Source: Halorubrum sp. BOL3-1
GTDB lineage: Archaea; Halobacteriota; Halobacteria; Halobacteriales; Haloferacaceae
DNA: 64,000 bases
Assembly: GCF_004114375.1 (NCBI RefSeq)
Contig: NZ_CP034692.1
Location: 2,418,001-2,482,000, forward strand
Reading direction: 5' to 3'
Every line of letters starts with the position of its first letter. Position 1 is the stretch's first letter. Below, in pieces: positions 36,035-44,752 of the stretch. Made by a program: the position numbers and the translations under genes. The notes under the pieces were generated by a model that saw only the letters and a program-made list of their open reading frames with translations, made no database searches and was not told where the DNA came from.

Positions 36035-36777
36035 GACCGACCACTCTCGACGAGGGCGACGTCGTCCTCTTCGACATGGACGGCGTGATCCTCGACGGGT
36101 GGGGGACCGACGACGCGGTTCACGCCCGCGCGCTCGACGACGTCCTCGACGAGCGAGACGTGCGGGTGACCGGCGACCTCCGGCGATCGCTCGAAACGCA
36201 CGAGTACGACGAGGAGTTTCGAGCCGCCTGCGAGGAGATCGGTGTCGACTCCGCCGAGTTCTTTCGGGGGCGAGAGGAGCGCAGCGCGAAGCGCGCGGTC
36301 GCGCGGCTCGCGGCCGGCACGAGACGGCTCTGTTCCGACGTCGACGCCCTCGGCGAGCTGGCCGAGCGCGTCCCCGTCGGACTCGTGAGCAACAACTACC
36401 ACCCGACCGTCGAGTTCGTCGTCGACCACTTCCGTCTCGACGCGTTTTCGTTCGTTCGCGGCCGCGAACTCGGTCCCGAGGGGTTCCGGCGGCGGAAGCC
36501 CGACCCGCACTACCTGAACGAGGCGCTCGCCGCGCTGGACGCCTCGGGGGGACTGTACGTCGGCGACCGCGCCACGGACATGATCGCCGCCGAGCGAGCC
36601 GGACTCGACGGCGTGTTCCTCAGGCGAGACCACAACGCCGCGATCGACCCCGACGCCGACCCGGCCTTCGAGGTCGAGAGCCTCCGCGCGCTCGTCGACA
36701 TCGTCGAACCGGACGCGTCGACCGGAGAAACGACGCGGCCGGATGGCGGCCCGACCGACCGGACGCGCGCCGAGTAG
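36031..36777 (+). CDS. HAD-family phosphatase of the phn operon
   Basis: A 248-residue HAD hydrolase. Motif I is FDMDGVILD (nucleophile and acid Asp), motif II SNN, motif III in RRKPDPHYL, motif IV GDRATDM. Its start overlaps the last permease gene (ATGA), so it is part of the operon. It may cleave an imported organophosphate ester or phosphonate breakdown product, which is inference; phosphonoacetaldehyde hydrolases are in the same superfamily, but the diagnostic Schiff-base lysine is not evident here. Confidence 0.85.
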   Translation: MRPTTLDEGDVVLFDMDGVILDGWGTDDAVHARALDDVLDERDVRVTGDLRRSLETHEYDEEFRAACEEIGVDSAEFFRGREERSAKRAVARLAAGTRRLCSDVDALGELAERVPVGLVSNNYHPTVEFVVDHFRLDAFSFVRGRELGPEGFRRRKPDPHYLNEALAALDASGGLYVGDRATDMIAAERAGLDGVFLRRDHNAAIDPDADPAFEVESLRALVDIVEPDASTGETTRPDGGPTDRTRAE

Positions 36778-37013
36778 GCGACACACCAGTCGCCTCCCCC
36801 GGAGCCCCGCGGGCGCCCCCGCTGCCGACGGCGACCTCGACGCTGACCGCGACGTCGACACCGACCGCGACCTCGACGCCGCCGCGGCCGGTTCCGCCGG
36901 TGAGGCGCGGTGAGCGGTCTCAGTCGGTCGCTCCCGAGCGTCGCGCGGTCCGGTCGGCCGGGCGGACCGATCCCGCCGGTAGGGTTTTGAGTGTCCGTGC
37001 CGAACGGGTTCGC

Positions 37014-37388
37014 ATGAGTACCGAACCGGCCGACACCGGGACCGAGGGAACCGACCCGGCGATCGAGGTGACTCCGGACGCCGCCGAGGAGGCGCTCTCG
37101 CTCCTCGAGGGCGAGGGACTCGACACCGACGTCGCCGGCCTGCGACTGTTCGTCCAGCAGGGCGGCTGCGCGGGCCTGTCGTACGGAATGCGGTTCGACA
37201 CCGAGCCGGAAGCGGACGACCTCGTCGTGGAACACCACGAGCTGCGGGTGTTCGTCGACCCCGCGAGCCGCAACTACATCGGCGGGAGCACGCTCGATTA
37301 CGAACACGGGCTTCAGGCCGCGGGCTTCGAGGTCGAGAACCCCAACGTCGTCTCCGAGTGCGGCTGCGGCGAGTCCTTCCGGACGTAG
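37014..37388 (+). CDS. HesB/IscA-type iron-sulfur assembly protein
   Basis: A 124-residue A-type carrier. The three conserved cysteines are C52 (QQGGCAGLSYGM), C116 and C118 (ECGCGESF). It binds and delivers Fe-S clusters or iron. An acidic N-terminal extension of about 18 residues precedes the domain. The ATG at 37014 gives the family-length protein; the frame is open far upstream only as shadow. A gene-free 236-base stretch with GAC/GCC-rich repetitive sequence lies before it. Confidence 0.92.
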   Translation: MSTEPADTGTEGTDPAIEVTPDAAEEALSLLEGEGLDTDVAGLRLFVQQGGCAGLSYGMRFDTEPEADDLVVEHHELRVFVDPASRNYIGGSTLDYEHGLQAAGFEVENPNVVSECGCGESFRT

Positions 37389-37482
37389 TCGTCGCGTCCG
37401 CGCAGCACCCCGTCTCTTTCGCGACCGTCTCTCGCGACGCGCGAGTCCCCCGCTTAAGTCGCTCCGTCGAATAGCGGTAGCC

Positions 37483-37728
37483 ATGAGCCTAGAAGCGTCG
37501 ACGACGCCGAGCGGGGAGCGGGTGTACACCGACCGGTCGCACGCCGAGCGCGGCGCGGACGGTCCCTTCTACGTCGTGTTCGCGGACGAGACGGGAGAGT
37601 CCCGCTGGGGGTTCCGCTGTGGCAACTGCGGGTCGTTCGACACCGCGATGGACACGATGGGGCGGATCCAGTGTACCGAGTGCGGAAACCTCCGGAAGCC
37701 GGACGAGTGGGACGCCGCCCACGAGTGA
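37483..37728 (+). CDS. DUF5816 zinc-ribbon protein
   Basis: An 81-residue soluble protein with two CxxC pairs (RCGNCG and QCTECG, about residues 46-68) that form a zinc ribbon. It matches the haloarchaeal DUF5816 family by its WGFRCGNC and MGRIQCTECGN segments. Function unknown. It lies alone between hesB and a DUF7116-type gene. Confidence 0.75.
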   Translation: MSLEASTTPSGERVYTDRSHAERGADGPFYVVFADETGESRWGFRCGNCGSFDTAMDTMGRIQCTECGNLRKPDEWDAAHE

Positions 37729-37810
37729 GCCGCGTCCGCGATCCCTCGGACTGCGCTCCGATCCGTCGGGACGGTGCGTCCGATTCTCCGGGATCAAAAT
37801 CGTGAGAAAG

Positions 37811-37840
37811 TTTATCACGGATGGCGACCAACCCGGAGGT
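37811..37840 (+). promoter_or_regulatory. TATA-like box and ribosome-binding site before the DUF7116 gene
   Basis: TTTATCA at 37811-37817 is about 29 bases before the ATG, and GGAGGT at 37835-37840 is two bases before it. The spacing of GGAGGT is shorter than usual for a Shine-Dalgarno site, so the gene may instead be leaderless. Confidence 0.4.
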
Positions 37841-37842
37841 AG

Positions 37843-38181
37843 ATGGCCACTGCGAGCATCCCCCCGACGACCGAGGCCAGAGACGTCTTCCGCGAACTGG
37901 GATACACCGTCTCCGAGGGCGGACGGGAGTTCGTCGCGGAACGCAAGTGGCGGCGCGTGCTCGTGACGGTGCTGTGTCTCGACGACGACGACCTCGACCC
38001 GTATCTCGCAGACGGCAGCGAAACCCCGAGACTCCGGTGTTTCGTCACGTGGCGCGACCGCGCGGCCGACCTCCAAGACCGACTCGTCTCCGCGAAACCC
38101 CCCTACGACTGGGCGGTCATCGGGATCGACCGCGACGGCGAGGATTTCGCCGTGATGGAAGGCGCACCGGGCAGTCCGTAG
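37843..38181 (+). CDS. DUF7116-like protein
   Basis: A 112-residue alpha/beta protein (ARDVFRELGYTVSEGGREFVAERKWRRV and DWAVIGIDRDGEDFAVM are recognisable to me as the haloarchaeal DUF7116 type). No membrane segment, no obvious catalytic motif. It precedes the dodecin gene by 72 bases, with a separate promoter in between. Confidence 0.6.
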   Translation: MATASIPPTTEARDVFRELGYTVSEGGREFVAERKWRRVLVTVLCLDDDDLDPYLADGSETPRLRCFVTWRDRAADLQDRLVSAKPPYDWAVIGIDRDGEDFAVMEGAPGSP

Positions 38182-38220
38182 TCGCGTTCGGTCTCCTCCC
38201 CGCAGTTCGGGACGCGTATT

Positions 38221-38226
38221 TTTATC
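38221..38226 (+). promoter_or_regulatory. TATA box of dodecin gene
   Basis: TTTATC in a T-run, about 30 bases before the dodecin ATG. With the usual 25-27 base offset the transcript would start at or just before the ATG, as in leaderless haloarchaeal genes. Confidence 0.5.
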
Positions 38227-38253
38227 CCCTCGTGCGTCCTACCAGCACGCGAC

Positions 38254-38454
38254 ATGGTGTTCAAGAAAATCACGCTGATCGGGACGAGCGAGGAGAGCTT
38301 CGACGCCGCGGCCGACGAGGCCATCGACCGTGCCGAGGACACGCTGGAAAACGTCTACTGGGCCGAAGTAGCGGAGTTCGGCGTCGAGCTTCAGGGGGAC
38401 GCCGACCGCGAGTACCAGGCCGAAGTTGAGGTCGCGTTCGAACTGGAGGGCTGA
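38254..38454 (+). CDS. Dodecin (flavin-binding protein)
   Basis: A 66-residue dodecin, with the family pattern [20 protein letters not shown], the flavin-stacking Trp in [10 protein letters not shown] and a Gln in VELQGD. Dodecins form hollow dodecamers that store riboflavin or lumichrome. In Halobacterium a dodecin has this size. It has its own TATA box. Confidence 0.93.
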   Translation: MVFKKITLIGTSEESFDAAADEAIDRAEDTLENVYWAEVAEFGVELQGDADREYQAEVEVAFELEG

Positions 38455-38486
38455 GCGGCCGGATCGCGTTCTCTTTTTTTCGGATC

Positions 38487-38700
38487 ACACACGCCGAAGC
38501 CCCAGCCGGGAGGACTCGATGCGCTCGCTGCGGTCCTCGTCGCTCACTGCGTTCGCTCCTGCGGTCCTTGTGTCGCGCGTCTTCGTCCTCACGGCTGCCC
38601 CTTCGAGTCCCACCCCGCACGGCATCGCACCGCAGCCTCACGCCTCCCCGGCCTCGTCGGTCGCCGTCGCTTCGCTCGGCGACCGACTCCAGCGAGAATC
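38487..38700 (+). repeat. GC-rich intergenic repeat, copy B
   Basis: It begins CGCCGAAGCCCCAGCC, then a palindrome-rich middle with GCGCTCGCTGCGG, followed by CGGCTGCCCCTTCGAGTC, CACCCCGCACGGCATCGCA, CCTCACGCCTCCCC and a GTCGCC...GGCGAC pair around CTTCG. It shares order and spacing of these blocks with copy C. The 402-base gap between dodecin and alaX holds this repeat and otherwise only the alaX promoter. Confidence 0.8.
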
Positions 38701-38826
38701 GGAGATTATCCGGCAGCCGGACGTAGTCCGGCGACCTCGCGCGACGCTCCTCGGCCGCGGTTCGGCCTCGGAGGCACGCGCCGACCGCCACGCCGTGGGT
38801 TTGTTAATAATCGTGCGGCGGCCACC

Positions 38827-38834
38827 TATTTATT
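38827..38834 (+). promoter_or_regulatory. TATA box of alaX-type gene
   Basis: TATTTATT centred about 26 bases before the ATG at 38857, which suggests a leaderless transcript. Confidence 0.5.
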
Positions 38835-38856
38835 CGCCCGCCCCCACAACCCGGCA

Positions 38857-40158
38857 ATGACCGCTTCACGCGCGCCGGCCGAGCCGGCGGTCCGGGAGTT
38901 CGAGGCGACGGTCGAGTCCGTCGACGGCCGCGAGGTCGTCCTCGACGAGACGTACTTCTACGCCGAGGCCGGCGGCCAGCCCGCCGACAGGGGCACGCTC
39001 GACGGCCACCTCGTCGACGACGTCGTCGAGCGCGACGGCGCGGTCGTCCACTCGCTCGCGTCCGACGCCGACCCGGACGACCTCTCGCTCGCGCCCGGGG
39101 ACTCGGTGACGGGGCTGATCGACGACGCCTTCCGGACCTACTGCGCCCGGGCGCACACCGCCTCGCACGTGCTGTACGGCGCCGCGCGCCGGACGGCGGA
39201 CGACCTCGGCTACGCCGGGTTCGACATCTCCGAGACGAAGGTCCGCGTCGACCTGACGACCGCCGAGCCGCTGGGCGACGACGACCTGATCGAGTTGGAA
39301 CGGCTCGTCAACCGCGCCGTCTGGGACTCGCTCCCCGTCTCGTGGGAGACTCACTCGGCGGCCGAGGCCCGCGATATCGACGGGATCGCGTTCAACACCA
39401 AGACCGAGGAGGGCGCGATGAGCGACGGCGCGGTCCGCGTCGTGACGGTCGGCGGCGACCGATCGGGTTCGGCGGCGGGCGGGGCGGCGGCCGGAACGGA
39501 GACCGACGCCGACCCGTGGGACGTCGCCGCCTGCGGCGGCACCCACGTCTCGAACACCGCGGAGATCGGCCCGGTCGCGGTGCTGGACCGGTCGAACCCG
39601 GGCGAGGGCGTCACGCGCGTCGAGTTCGCGGTCGGCCCGACGGCGATAGACGAGATCGGCGCGGTCCACGCCGCCGCGCTCGACGCCGCGACGGCGCTCG
39701 ACGCGCGCGTCGGTGACCTCCCGGACGCGGTCGCCCGCCTCCGCGAGGAGCGCGACCGATTGGAGACCGACCTGCGGGCCGCCCGCGAGGAACTGCTCGC
39801 GGCCCGACTACGCGACCTGTCGACCGCCGAGGTCGACGGTGCGCGGTGGGCGATCGGGACCGTCGACGACGCCGACCCGAACGAGCTCCGGGAACCGGCG
39901 ACCGCGGTGGTCGGCGGCGAGATGAGCTCCGACGACGGTCCCGACGCCCTCGCCGCGGTCGGGGCGGGAGACGCTCCGTTCCTCGTGGTCGCGGTCGACG
40001 GCGATGCGACCGGCGACGCCGGAGTCGACGCGGGCGACGTCGTGGGCGCGGTCACCGACGAGTTCGGCGGCGGAGGCGGGGGCGGTCCGACGTTCGCGCA
40101 GGGCGGCGGTCTCGACGCCGACCCCGAGGCCGTCGCGGCGTGGCTCCGCGAGCGATGA
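38857..40158 (+). CDS. AlaX-type alanyl-tRNA editing protein with DHHA1 domain
   Basis: A 433-residue trans-editing enzyme that removes mischarged Ser or Gly from tRNA-Ala. The zinc-binding site is formed by HTASH (about residues 100-104) and CGGTH (CGGTHVSNT, about 227). A coiled coil follows (about 285-315), then a DHHA1 domain with a glycine-rich loop (EFGGGGGGGPTFAQGGG). The layout is that of AlaX-L (long) proteins. An acidic insertion (about 195-215) is unusual. It overlaps the next gene by four bases. Confidence 0.9.
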   Translation: MTASRAPAEPAVREFEATVESVDGREVVLDETYFYAEAGGQPADRGTLDGHLVDDVVERDGAVVHSLASDADPDDLSLAPGDSVTGLIDDAFRTYCARAHTASHVLYGAARRTADDLGYAGFDISETKVRVDLTTAEPLGDDDLIELERLVNRAVWDSLPVSWETHSAAEARDIDGIAFNTKTEEGAMSDGAVRVVTVGGDRSGSAAGGAAAGTETDADPWDVAACGGTHVSNTAEIGPVAVLDRSNPGEGVTRVEFAVGPTAIDEIGAVHAAALDAATALDARVGDLPDAVARLREERDRLETDLRAAREELLAARLRDLSTAEVDGARWAIGTVDDADPNELREPATAVVGGEMSSDDGPDALAAVGAGDAPFLVVAVDGDATGDAGVDAGDVVGAVTDEFGGGGGGGPTFAQGGGLDADPEAVAAWLRER

Positions 40159-41159
40159 CTGGCAAACTCGGCCCCGACGCGCTCGCGGCGGTCCTCGCGG
40201 CGACCGGCGCGGACGACGCCGCGGTCCGGAAGGGACCCGCCTACGGCGAGGACGCGGCCGCGATCGGTCTGGCCGGCGCCGCCGAGACCCTCGTCGTCGC
40301 GGCCGACCCCCTGTCGCTGGCGGCCGAGTCGGTCGGGACCCTCGCCGTCCACGTCGCCTGTAACGACGTGGCCGCGAGCGGCGCCGACCCGCGGTGGCTC
40401 ACCCACACGCTCTTTCTGCCGGACGACGACTCCGAGCGGCTCCGGACCGTCGTCGACCAGGTCGACGCGGCCGCGCGCGACCTCGACTGCGCGGTCATCG
40501 GGGGCCACACCGAGGTCCTCCCCGCGCTCGACCGCCCGCTCTGCTCGCTGACGGCGATGGGGACGACGGACCGCTTCGTGTCGACCGGGGGTGCCGCGCC
40601 GGGCGACCGACTCCTGCTCACCAAGGGGGCGGCGGTCGAGGCGACCGCGATCCTCGCGACCGACTTTCGGGAGGCGTGTTTGGACGCCGGGGTCTCGGCC
40701 GCGACGCTCGATTCCGCCGCCGAGTTCTTACGGGAGGTGAGCGTCGTCTCCGACGCGGCCGCGGTCCGCGACGCCGCGAGCGCGCTCCACGACCCGACCG
40801 AGGGCGGCGTGGCGACCGCGCTCGTCGAGATGGCGTCGGCGAGCGAGACCGCCCTCGCCGTCGAGCGCGACTCGGTCCCGGTCCGCCCCGAGACGCGGGC
40901 CTGCTGTGACGCGCTCGGCGTCGACCCGCTCGCGGCGTTCGGCTCCGGCGCGCTGCTGGCGGCCGTCCCGCCGGGCCGGGTCGACGACGCGCTCGACGCA
41001 CTCGACGCCGCCGGGATCGAGGCGGCGGAGATCGGTGCGGTCGAGGTGAGGGACGGCGACGCCGCTCCGGGCACCGTCCGGATCGACGGCGAGCCGCTCG
41101 CGGAGCCGCCGCGGGACGAGCTGTACCCGCTCTGGGAGGCGCGCGAGGCGGAGGAGTGA
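40155..41159 (+). CDS. AIR-synthase-like (PurM/HypE/SelD superfamily) protein
   Basis: A 334-residue protein. The N-terminal domain has the metal/ATP region VVAADPLSL and VACNDVAASGADPRW, and the C-terminal domain has LHDPTEGGVATALVEMA. These are the PurM superfamily motifs. The subfamily without a purine or hydrogenase context is annotated in haloarchaea only as AIR synthase-related. The ATG at 40155 overlaps the alaX stop. Whether it acts on tRNA editing products or another phosphoryl-transfer reaction is unknown. Confidence 0.8.
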   Translation: MTGKLGPDALAAVLAATGADDAAVRKGPAYGEDAAAIGLAGAAETLVVAADPLSLAAESVGTLAVHVACNDVAASGADPRWLTHTLFLPDDDSERLRTVVDQVDAAARDLDCAVIGGHTEVLPALDRPLCSLTAMGTTDRFVSTGGAAPGDRLLLTKGAAVEATAILATDFREACLDAGVSAATLDSAAEFLREVSVVSDAAAVRDAASALHDPTEGGVATALVEMASASETALAVERDSVPVRPETRACCDALGVDPLAAFGSGALLAAVPPGRVDDALDALDAAGIEAAEIGAVEVRDGDAAPGTVRIDGEPLAEPPRDELYPLWEAREAEE

Positions 41160-41218
41160 GGAAGGACGACCCCCCGCCGATCGCTCATCTTTTTCCGTGG
41201 CGGATCGAAGTCGGTGAC

Positions 41219-42421
41219 ATGACCGGAGTACGCGTCGGCTCGGCGCTCACCGACGAACAGGCGGCGGTCCGCGACCTCGTCCGCGAGTTCGCGGCCGAGG
41301 AGGTCCGGCCGACCGCGGCCGAGGCCGACGAGACGGAGACGTTCCCGGAGGGGGTGTGGGACGGGCTCGCGGAGCTCGGCCTGACGGGTCTCACGGTCCC
41401 CGAGGAGTACGGCGGGTTCGGCGCCGACGAGACGACCTACGCGGTCGTCAACGAGGAGCTGGCGCACGGGTCGCTCGCGGTCGCGACCGCCCTCTCCGTC
41501 CACTGCCTCGCGACCGCCTGTATCGCCGAGTTCGGCACCGAAGCCCAGCGCGAGGCGTGGCTCCCGGAGATGGCCGAGGCGGGCCGCCCGGTCGGGATGT
41601 TCTGTCTCTCCGAGCCGCAGGCCGGGTCGAACCCGTCCGAGATGTCGACGACCGCGACGTACGACCCGGAGACGGACGAGTACGCCCTGAACGGCGAGAA
41701 GCAGTGGATCACGAACGGGCAGCGCGGCGGCGTCGCGATCGTCTTCGCGAAGGTCGTCGACGGGGACGGCGATGTCGGTGGGGACGGCGACGGCAATTCG
41801 ACCCAGACCGACGACGCGATCACGCAGTTCCTCGTCCCCGCCGACACGGAGGGGTTCGAGGTCGGGAAGGAGGAAGAGAAGCTCGGCCTCCGGGCGTCGG
41901 ACACGACCGGGATCACCTTCGACGACTGCCGGGTGCCGGCCGAGAACCGGCTCACCGAGCGGGGCGGCGGGCTCTCGGCCGCCTTCCGGACGCTGACCGA
42001 GGGGCGGATCGGCATCGCGTCACAGGCGGTGGGGGTCGCGCAGGCCGCGCTCGACGAGGCGAAGTCGTACGCGGAAGAGCGCGAGCAGTTCGACCGGCCG
42101 ATCGCGGACATCCAGACGATCCGGCACAAGCTCGCGGAGATGTCGACCGACGTGTCGGCCGCGCGGCTCCTCGTCCGCGAGGCGTGTCGGCAGGCGGAGG
42201 CGGGCGAGGACTACCGCGTCGCCGCCTCGAAGGCGAAGTACCGCGCCAGCGAGGCCGCGATGTCGGTGACCAACGAGGCGGTCCAGATCCACGGCGGCTA
42301 CGGCTACACGACCGATTTCGACGTCGAGCGGCTCTACCGCGACGCGAAGATCACGGAGATATACGAGGGGACGACGGAGATACAGAAGACGATCATCGCC
42401 CGCGGGGTGTTCGGCGAGTGA
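41219..42421 (+). CDS. Acyl-CoA dehydrogenase
   Basis: A 400-residue flavoprotein. Motifs are EEYGGFGAD, MFCLSEPQAGSNPS, GEKQWITNGQRG, EGRIGIASQAVGVAQAALDEA, IHGGYGYTTDFDVERLYRDAK and ITEIYEGTTEIQ, the last with the presumed catalytic Glu of the short/branched-chain type. An Asp/Gly insert (about residues 181-196, VDGDGDVGGDGDGNS) is unusual. The chosen ATG (41219) fits the family start better than a GTG 21 codons upstream. The HAD gene overlaps its stop. Confidence 0.9.
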   Translation: MTGVRVGSALTDEQAAVRDLVREFAAEEVRPTAAEADETETFPEGVWDGLAELGLTGLTVPEEYGGFGADETTYAVVNEELAHGSLAVATALSVHCLATACIAEFGTEAQREAWLPEMAEAGRPVGMFCLSEPQAGSNPSEMSTTATYDPETDEYALNGEKQWITNGQRGGVAIVFAKVVDGDGDVGGDGDGNSTQTDDAITQFLVPADTEGFEVGKEEEKLGLRASDTTGITFDDCRVPAENRLTERGGGLSAAFRTLTEGRIGIASQAVGVAQAALDEAKSYAEEREQFDRPIADIQTIRHKLAEMSTDVSAARLLVREACRQAEAGEDYRVAASKAKYRASEAAMSVTNEAVQIHGGYGYTTDFDVERLYRDAKITEIYEGTTEIQKTIIARGVFGE

Positions 42422-43068
42422 CCGAACGGATCGACGCTCGGCTCGCCGGCTACGACGCGGTCGTCTACGACCTCGACGGGACGCTCGTCGGGCTCGCGGT
42501 CGACTGGGACGCCGTCGCGGACGCGGTCCTCGACGTCTACGCCGAACACGCGCTCGTCCCGCCGACGGATGAGCTGTGGGGGTTACTCGGCGGAGCCGAC
42601 GAGTACGGGATCCGGGACGAGGTCGAGGAGGCGATCGCCCTCCACGAGCGGTCCGGCGCCCGCGACTCCGCGCGGCTCCCGCTCGGCGACCGGCTCGCGG
42701 CCGGGAGCCATACGTCGACCGACGGCAGCGTGTCGACCGACGGCAGCGTGTCGACCGACGGCAGCGTGTCGACCGACGGCGACTCGCTCCGCCCGCCCGC
42801 GGGCGTCTGCTCGCTCAACTGCGAGGCGGCCTGTCGGATCGCGGTCGAGACGCACGGACTCGACGACGCCCTGGTCTCGGACGCCGTCGTCGGGCGCGAC
42901 TCCGTCGGGAGCCACAAGCCGGACCCGGCGTCGCTGCTCGCGGCGATAGATCGGCTCGGAGGCACCCCAGAGACCGCGCTGTTCGTCGGTGACTCGCGGC
43001 GCGACGCGGTCGCCGCCGAGCGCGGCGGCGTCGACTTCGCGTGGGTCTCGGACCTGCTCGCGGAGTAG
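42418..43068 (+). CDS. HAD-family hydrolase with repeat insert
   Basis: A 216-residue hydrolase beginning with GTG inside the end of the acyl-CoA dehydrogenase gene (GTGA). Motif I is YDLDGTLVG, motif II probably in CSLNCEAAC, motif III in SHKPDP, motif IV GDSRRDA. An insert of STDGSV repeats (about residues 100-121) lies between the cap and core. The substrate is unknown. The operon relation to the dehydrogenase is suggested by the overlap. Confidence 0.8.
   Translation: MTERIDARLAGYDAVVYDLDGTLVGLAVDWDAVADAVLDVYAEHALVPPTDELWGLLGGADEYGIRDEVEEAIALHERSGARDSARLPLGDRLAAGSHTSTDGSVSTDGSVSTDGSVSTDGDSLRPPAGVCSLNCEAACRIAVETHGLDDALVSDAVVGRDSVGSHKPDPASLLAAIDRLGGTPETALFVGDSRRDAVAAERGGVDFAWVSDLLAE
42715..42780 (+). 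repeat. 18-bp tandem repeat in HAD gene
   Basis: Three full units and one partial unit of TCGACCGACGGCAGCGTG, identical to each other. The unit encodes STDGSV and keeps the frame. Perfect identity suggests recent expansion. Confidence 0.9.
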
Positions 43069-43102
43069 TCAGCACCGAGAGGCGGGAACGCATCGCTCGC
43101 GC

Positions 43103-43522
43103 TCAGTCGTGTTTTCCCGCTTCGGCCGGCGGGTCGTCCGCTGTGTCGTCCGTCGCTTCGGCCGGCGGACCGTCCGCCGCCACGTCGCGGTGCTTGTCGG
43201 TCTCGGTCTCGGCTTCGTCGGCTTCAGTCTCGGCCTCGTCGGCTTCGCCCGCTGCGCTCTCGTCGCCGTCGGCCTCGGTCGCCTCGCCGTCGCCGGCCTC
43301 GGCTCGCCTCGCGTACAGCGCGACGGCCACCGCGGTGACGAACCAGACGGGGGCGCCGACCCGGACCGCGAACGCCGCGCGCGCCCCCCACGACTCCAGC
43401 GCGACGAGCGTCGACAGCAGGGCCGCGACGGGGGCGCCGACGAGGATGGTGACGACGAACGTCGTCTGCATCACCCACGCGTAGTCGATCCCCTCGTACT
43501 CGGCCCGCTCGACTGGTTGCAC
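43103..43522 (-). CDS. DUF5822-like membrane protein
   Basis: A 139-residue protein starting with GTG (VQPVERAEYEGIDYAWVMQTT). It has two membrane helices (about residues 17-42 and 48-72) and an acidic Ala/Glu/Asp tail of 60 residues with repeated EADEAET and PPAEA units. The N-terminal part matches haloarchaeal DUF5822 as I remember it. Function unknown. It is divergent from panB with about 150 bases between. Confidence 0.65.
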   Translation of the reverse strand: MQPVERAEYEGIDYAWVMQTTFVVTILVGAPVAALLSTLVALESWGARAAFAVRVGAPVWFVTAVAVALYARRAEAGDGEATEADGDESAAGEADEAETEADEAETETDKHRDVAADGPPAEATDDTADDPPAEAGKHD

Positions 43523-43670
43523 GCGACGAACTCGGCGGCGGAGCGGCAAATCGGTGGCGGTCGGCGGGCAGCGGCGGTCGCCGTCGGATCGGTGAACGCG
43601 CCCTCGGTCCCGACGCGCCGCCTTTCCGGTTCCCGACGATTTTACGGCGTCGCGCGGACGACTCCGAGGC

Positions 43671-44477
43671 ATGACCACGACGCGGGGACTCCGGGAGGGC
43701 GACGGTCCGATCACGATGCTCACCGCCTACGACGCCCCGACGGCGGCGGTCGTCGACGAGGCCGGGATCGATATCGCCCTCGTCGGCGACAGCATGGGTA
43801 ACGCCGTCTTGGGCTACGACTCCACGCTCCCCGTCACGTTCGACGAGGTCGCGAGTCGGACCGCGGCGGTCGCGCGCGCGACCGAGGAGGCTCTCGTCGT
43901 CGCCGACATGCCGTTCCTCTCGTTCGGCGTCGACGAGGCCGAGTCGGTTCGCAACGCCGGCCGCCTGCTGAAGGAGGCGAACGCCGACGCGGTGAAGATC
44001 GAAAGCGGCCCGCACACCGTCGAGACGACGCGGCGGATGACGGAGGTCGGGATCCCGGTGATGGCCCACCTCGGCTTGACGCCCCAGCACGTGAACCGGT
44101 TGGGGGGGTACGATCGGCAGGGGACCGACCAGGAGGCCGCCGAGGAGATAATCGATCTGGCCGGCGCGCACGCCGACGCCGGGGCGTTCGCGCTCGTCTT
44201 GGAGCACGTCCCCGCGAACCTCGCGGGCGCGGTGACGGAGGCGCTCTCGATCCCGACGATCGGCATCGGCGCGGGGCCGGACTGCGACGGACAGGTGCTG
44301 GTGATCAACGACGCGGTCGGCCTCGGTGAGTGGTCGCCGCCGTTCGCGGAGCAGTTCGGGGACGTCCGCGGCGAGATGGTCGACGCCGTCGAGGCGTACA
44401 AGGAGGCGGTCGAGAGCGGCGCGTTCCCGGCCGACGAGCACTCGCACGACGAGGAGGATCTGGACGACTTGTACTGA
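43671..44477 (+). CDS. panB: 3-methyl-2-oxobutanoate hydroxymethyltransferase
   Basis: A 268-residue TIM-barrel enzyme that makes ketopantoate from 2-oxoisovalerate and methylene-tetrahydrofolate, on the way to coenzyme A. Motifs are MLTAYDAPTA, LVGDSMGNAVLGY (metal Asp), VADMPFLSFG, AVKIE, PVMAHLGLTPQ and LEHVPANLA with the catalytic Glu. Length is normal. It is followed by the intergenic repeat copy C. Confidence 0.95.
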   Translation: MTTTRGLREGDGPITMLTAYDAPTAAVVDEAGIDIALVGDSMGNAVLGYDSTLPVTFDEVASRTAAVARATEEALVVADMPFLSFGVDEAESVRNAGRLLKEANADAVKIESGPHTVETTRRMTEVGIPVMAHLGLTPQHVNRLGGYDRQGTDQEAAEEIIDLAGAHADAGAFALVLEHVPANLAGAVTEALSIPTIGIGAGPDCDGQVLVINDAVGLGEWSPPFAEQFGDVRGEMVDAVEAYKEAVESGAFPADEHSHDEEDLDDLY

Positions 44478-44527
44478 ATCGTTCGCGCCGGCGTAGTCGG
44501 ATCCGACAGAGGTGCTCCTCCGGACGA

Positions 44528-44752
44528 GGCCACCGAAGCCCCAGCCGCGAGGCGATCAGACGCTCGCTGTGCGCTTCAGTCGCTCGCGCTGCTCTCTCCT
44601 TCCAGTGCTTGCGTCGCCTCTGATCGCCTCGCGGCTGCCCCTTCGAGTCTCACCCCGCACAGCAACCGCACCTCACACCTCCCCACCCTCGTCAGTCGCC
44701 CTCCACTTCGTTTCGGGCGACTGACTCCCTCGCGGGCTCCTCGCGCCCTCTA
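44528..44752 (+). repeat. GC-rich intergenic repeat, copy C, left part
   Basis: It holds the full block order: CCACCGAAGCCCCAGCCGCG, a mirrored pair GCGAGGCGATCAGA / TCTGATCGCCTCGC around CGCTCGCTGTGCGCTTCAG, CGGCTGCCCCTTCGAGTC, CACCCCGCACAGCAACCGCA, CCTCCCC, CGTCAGTCGCCCTC, and CTCGCGCCCTCTA. It is cut there by the IS630 insertion sequence. Confidence 0.85.
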
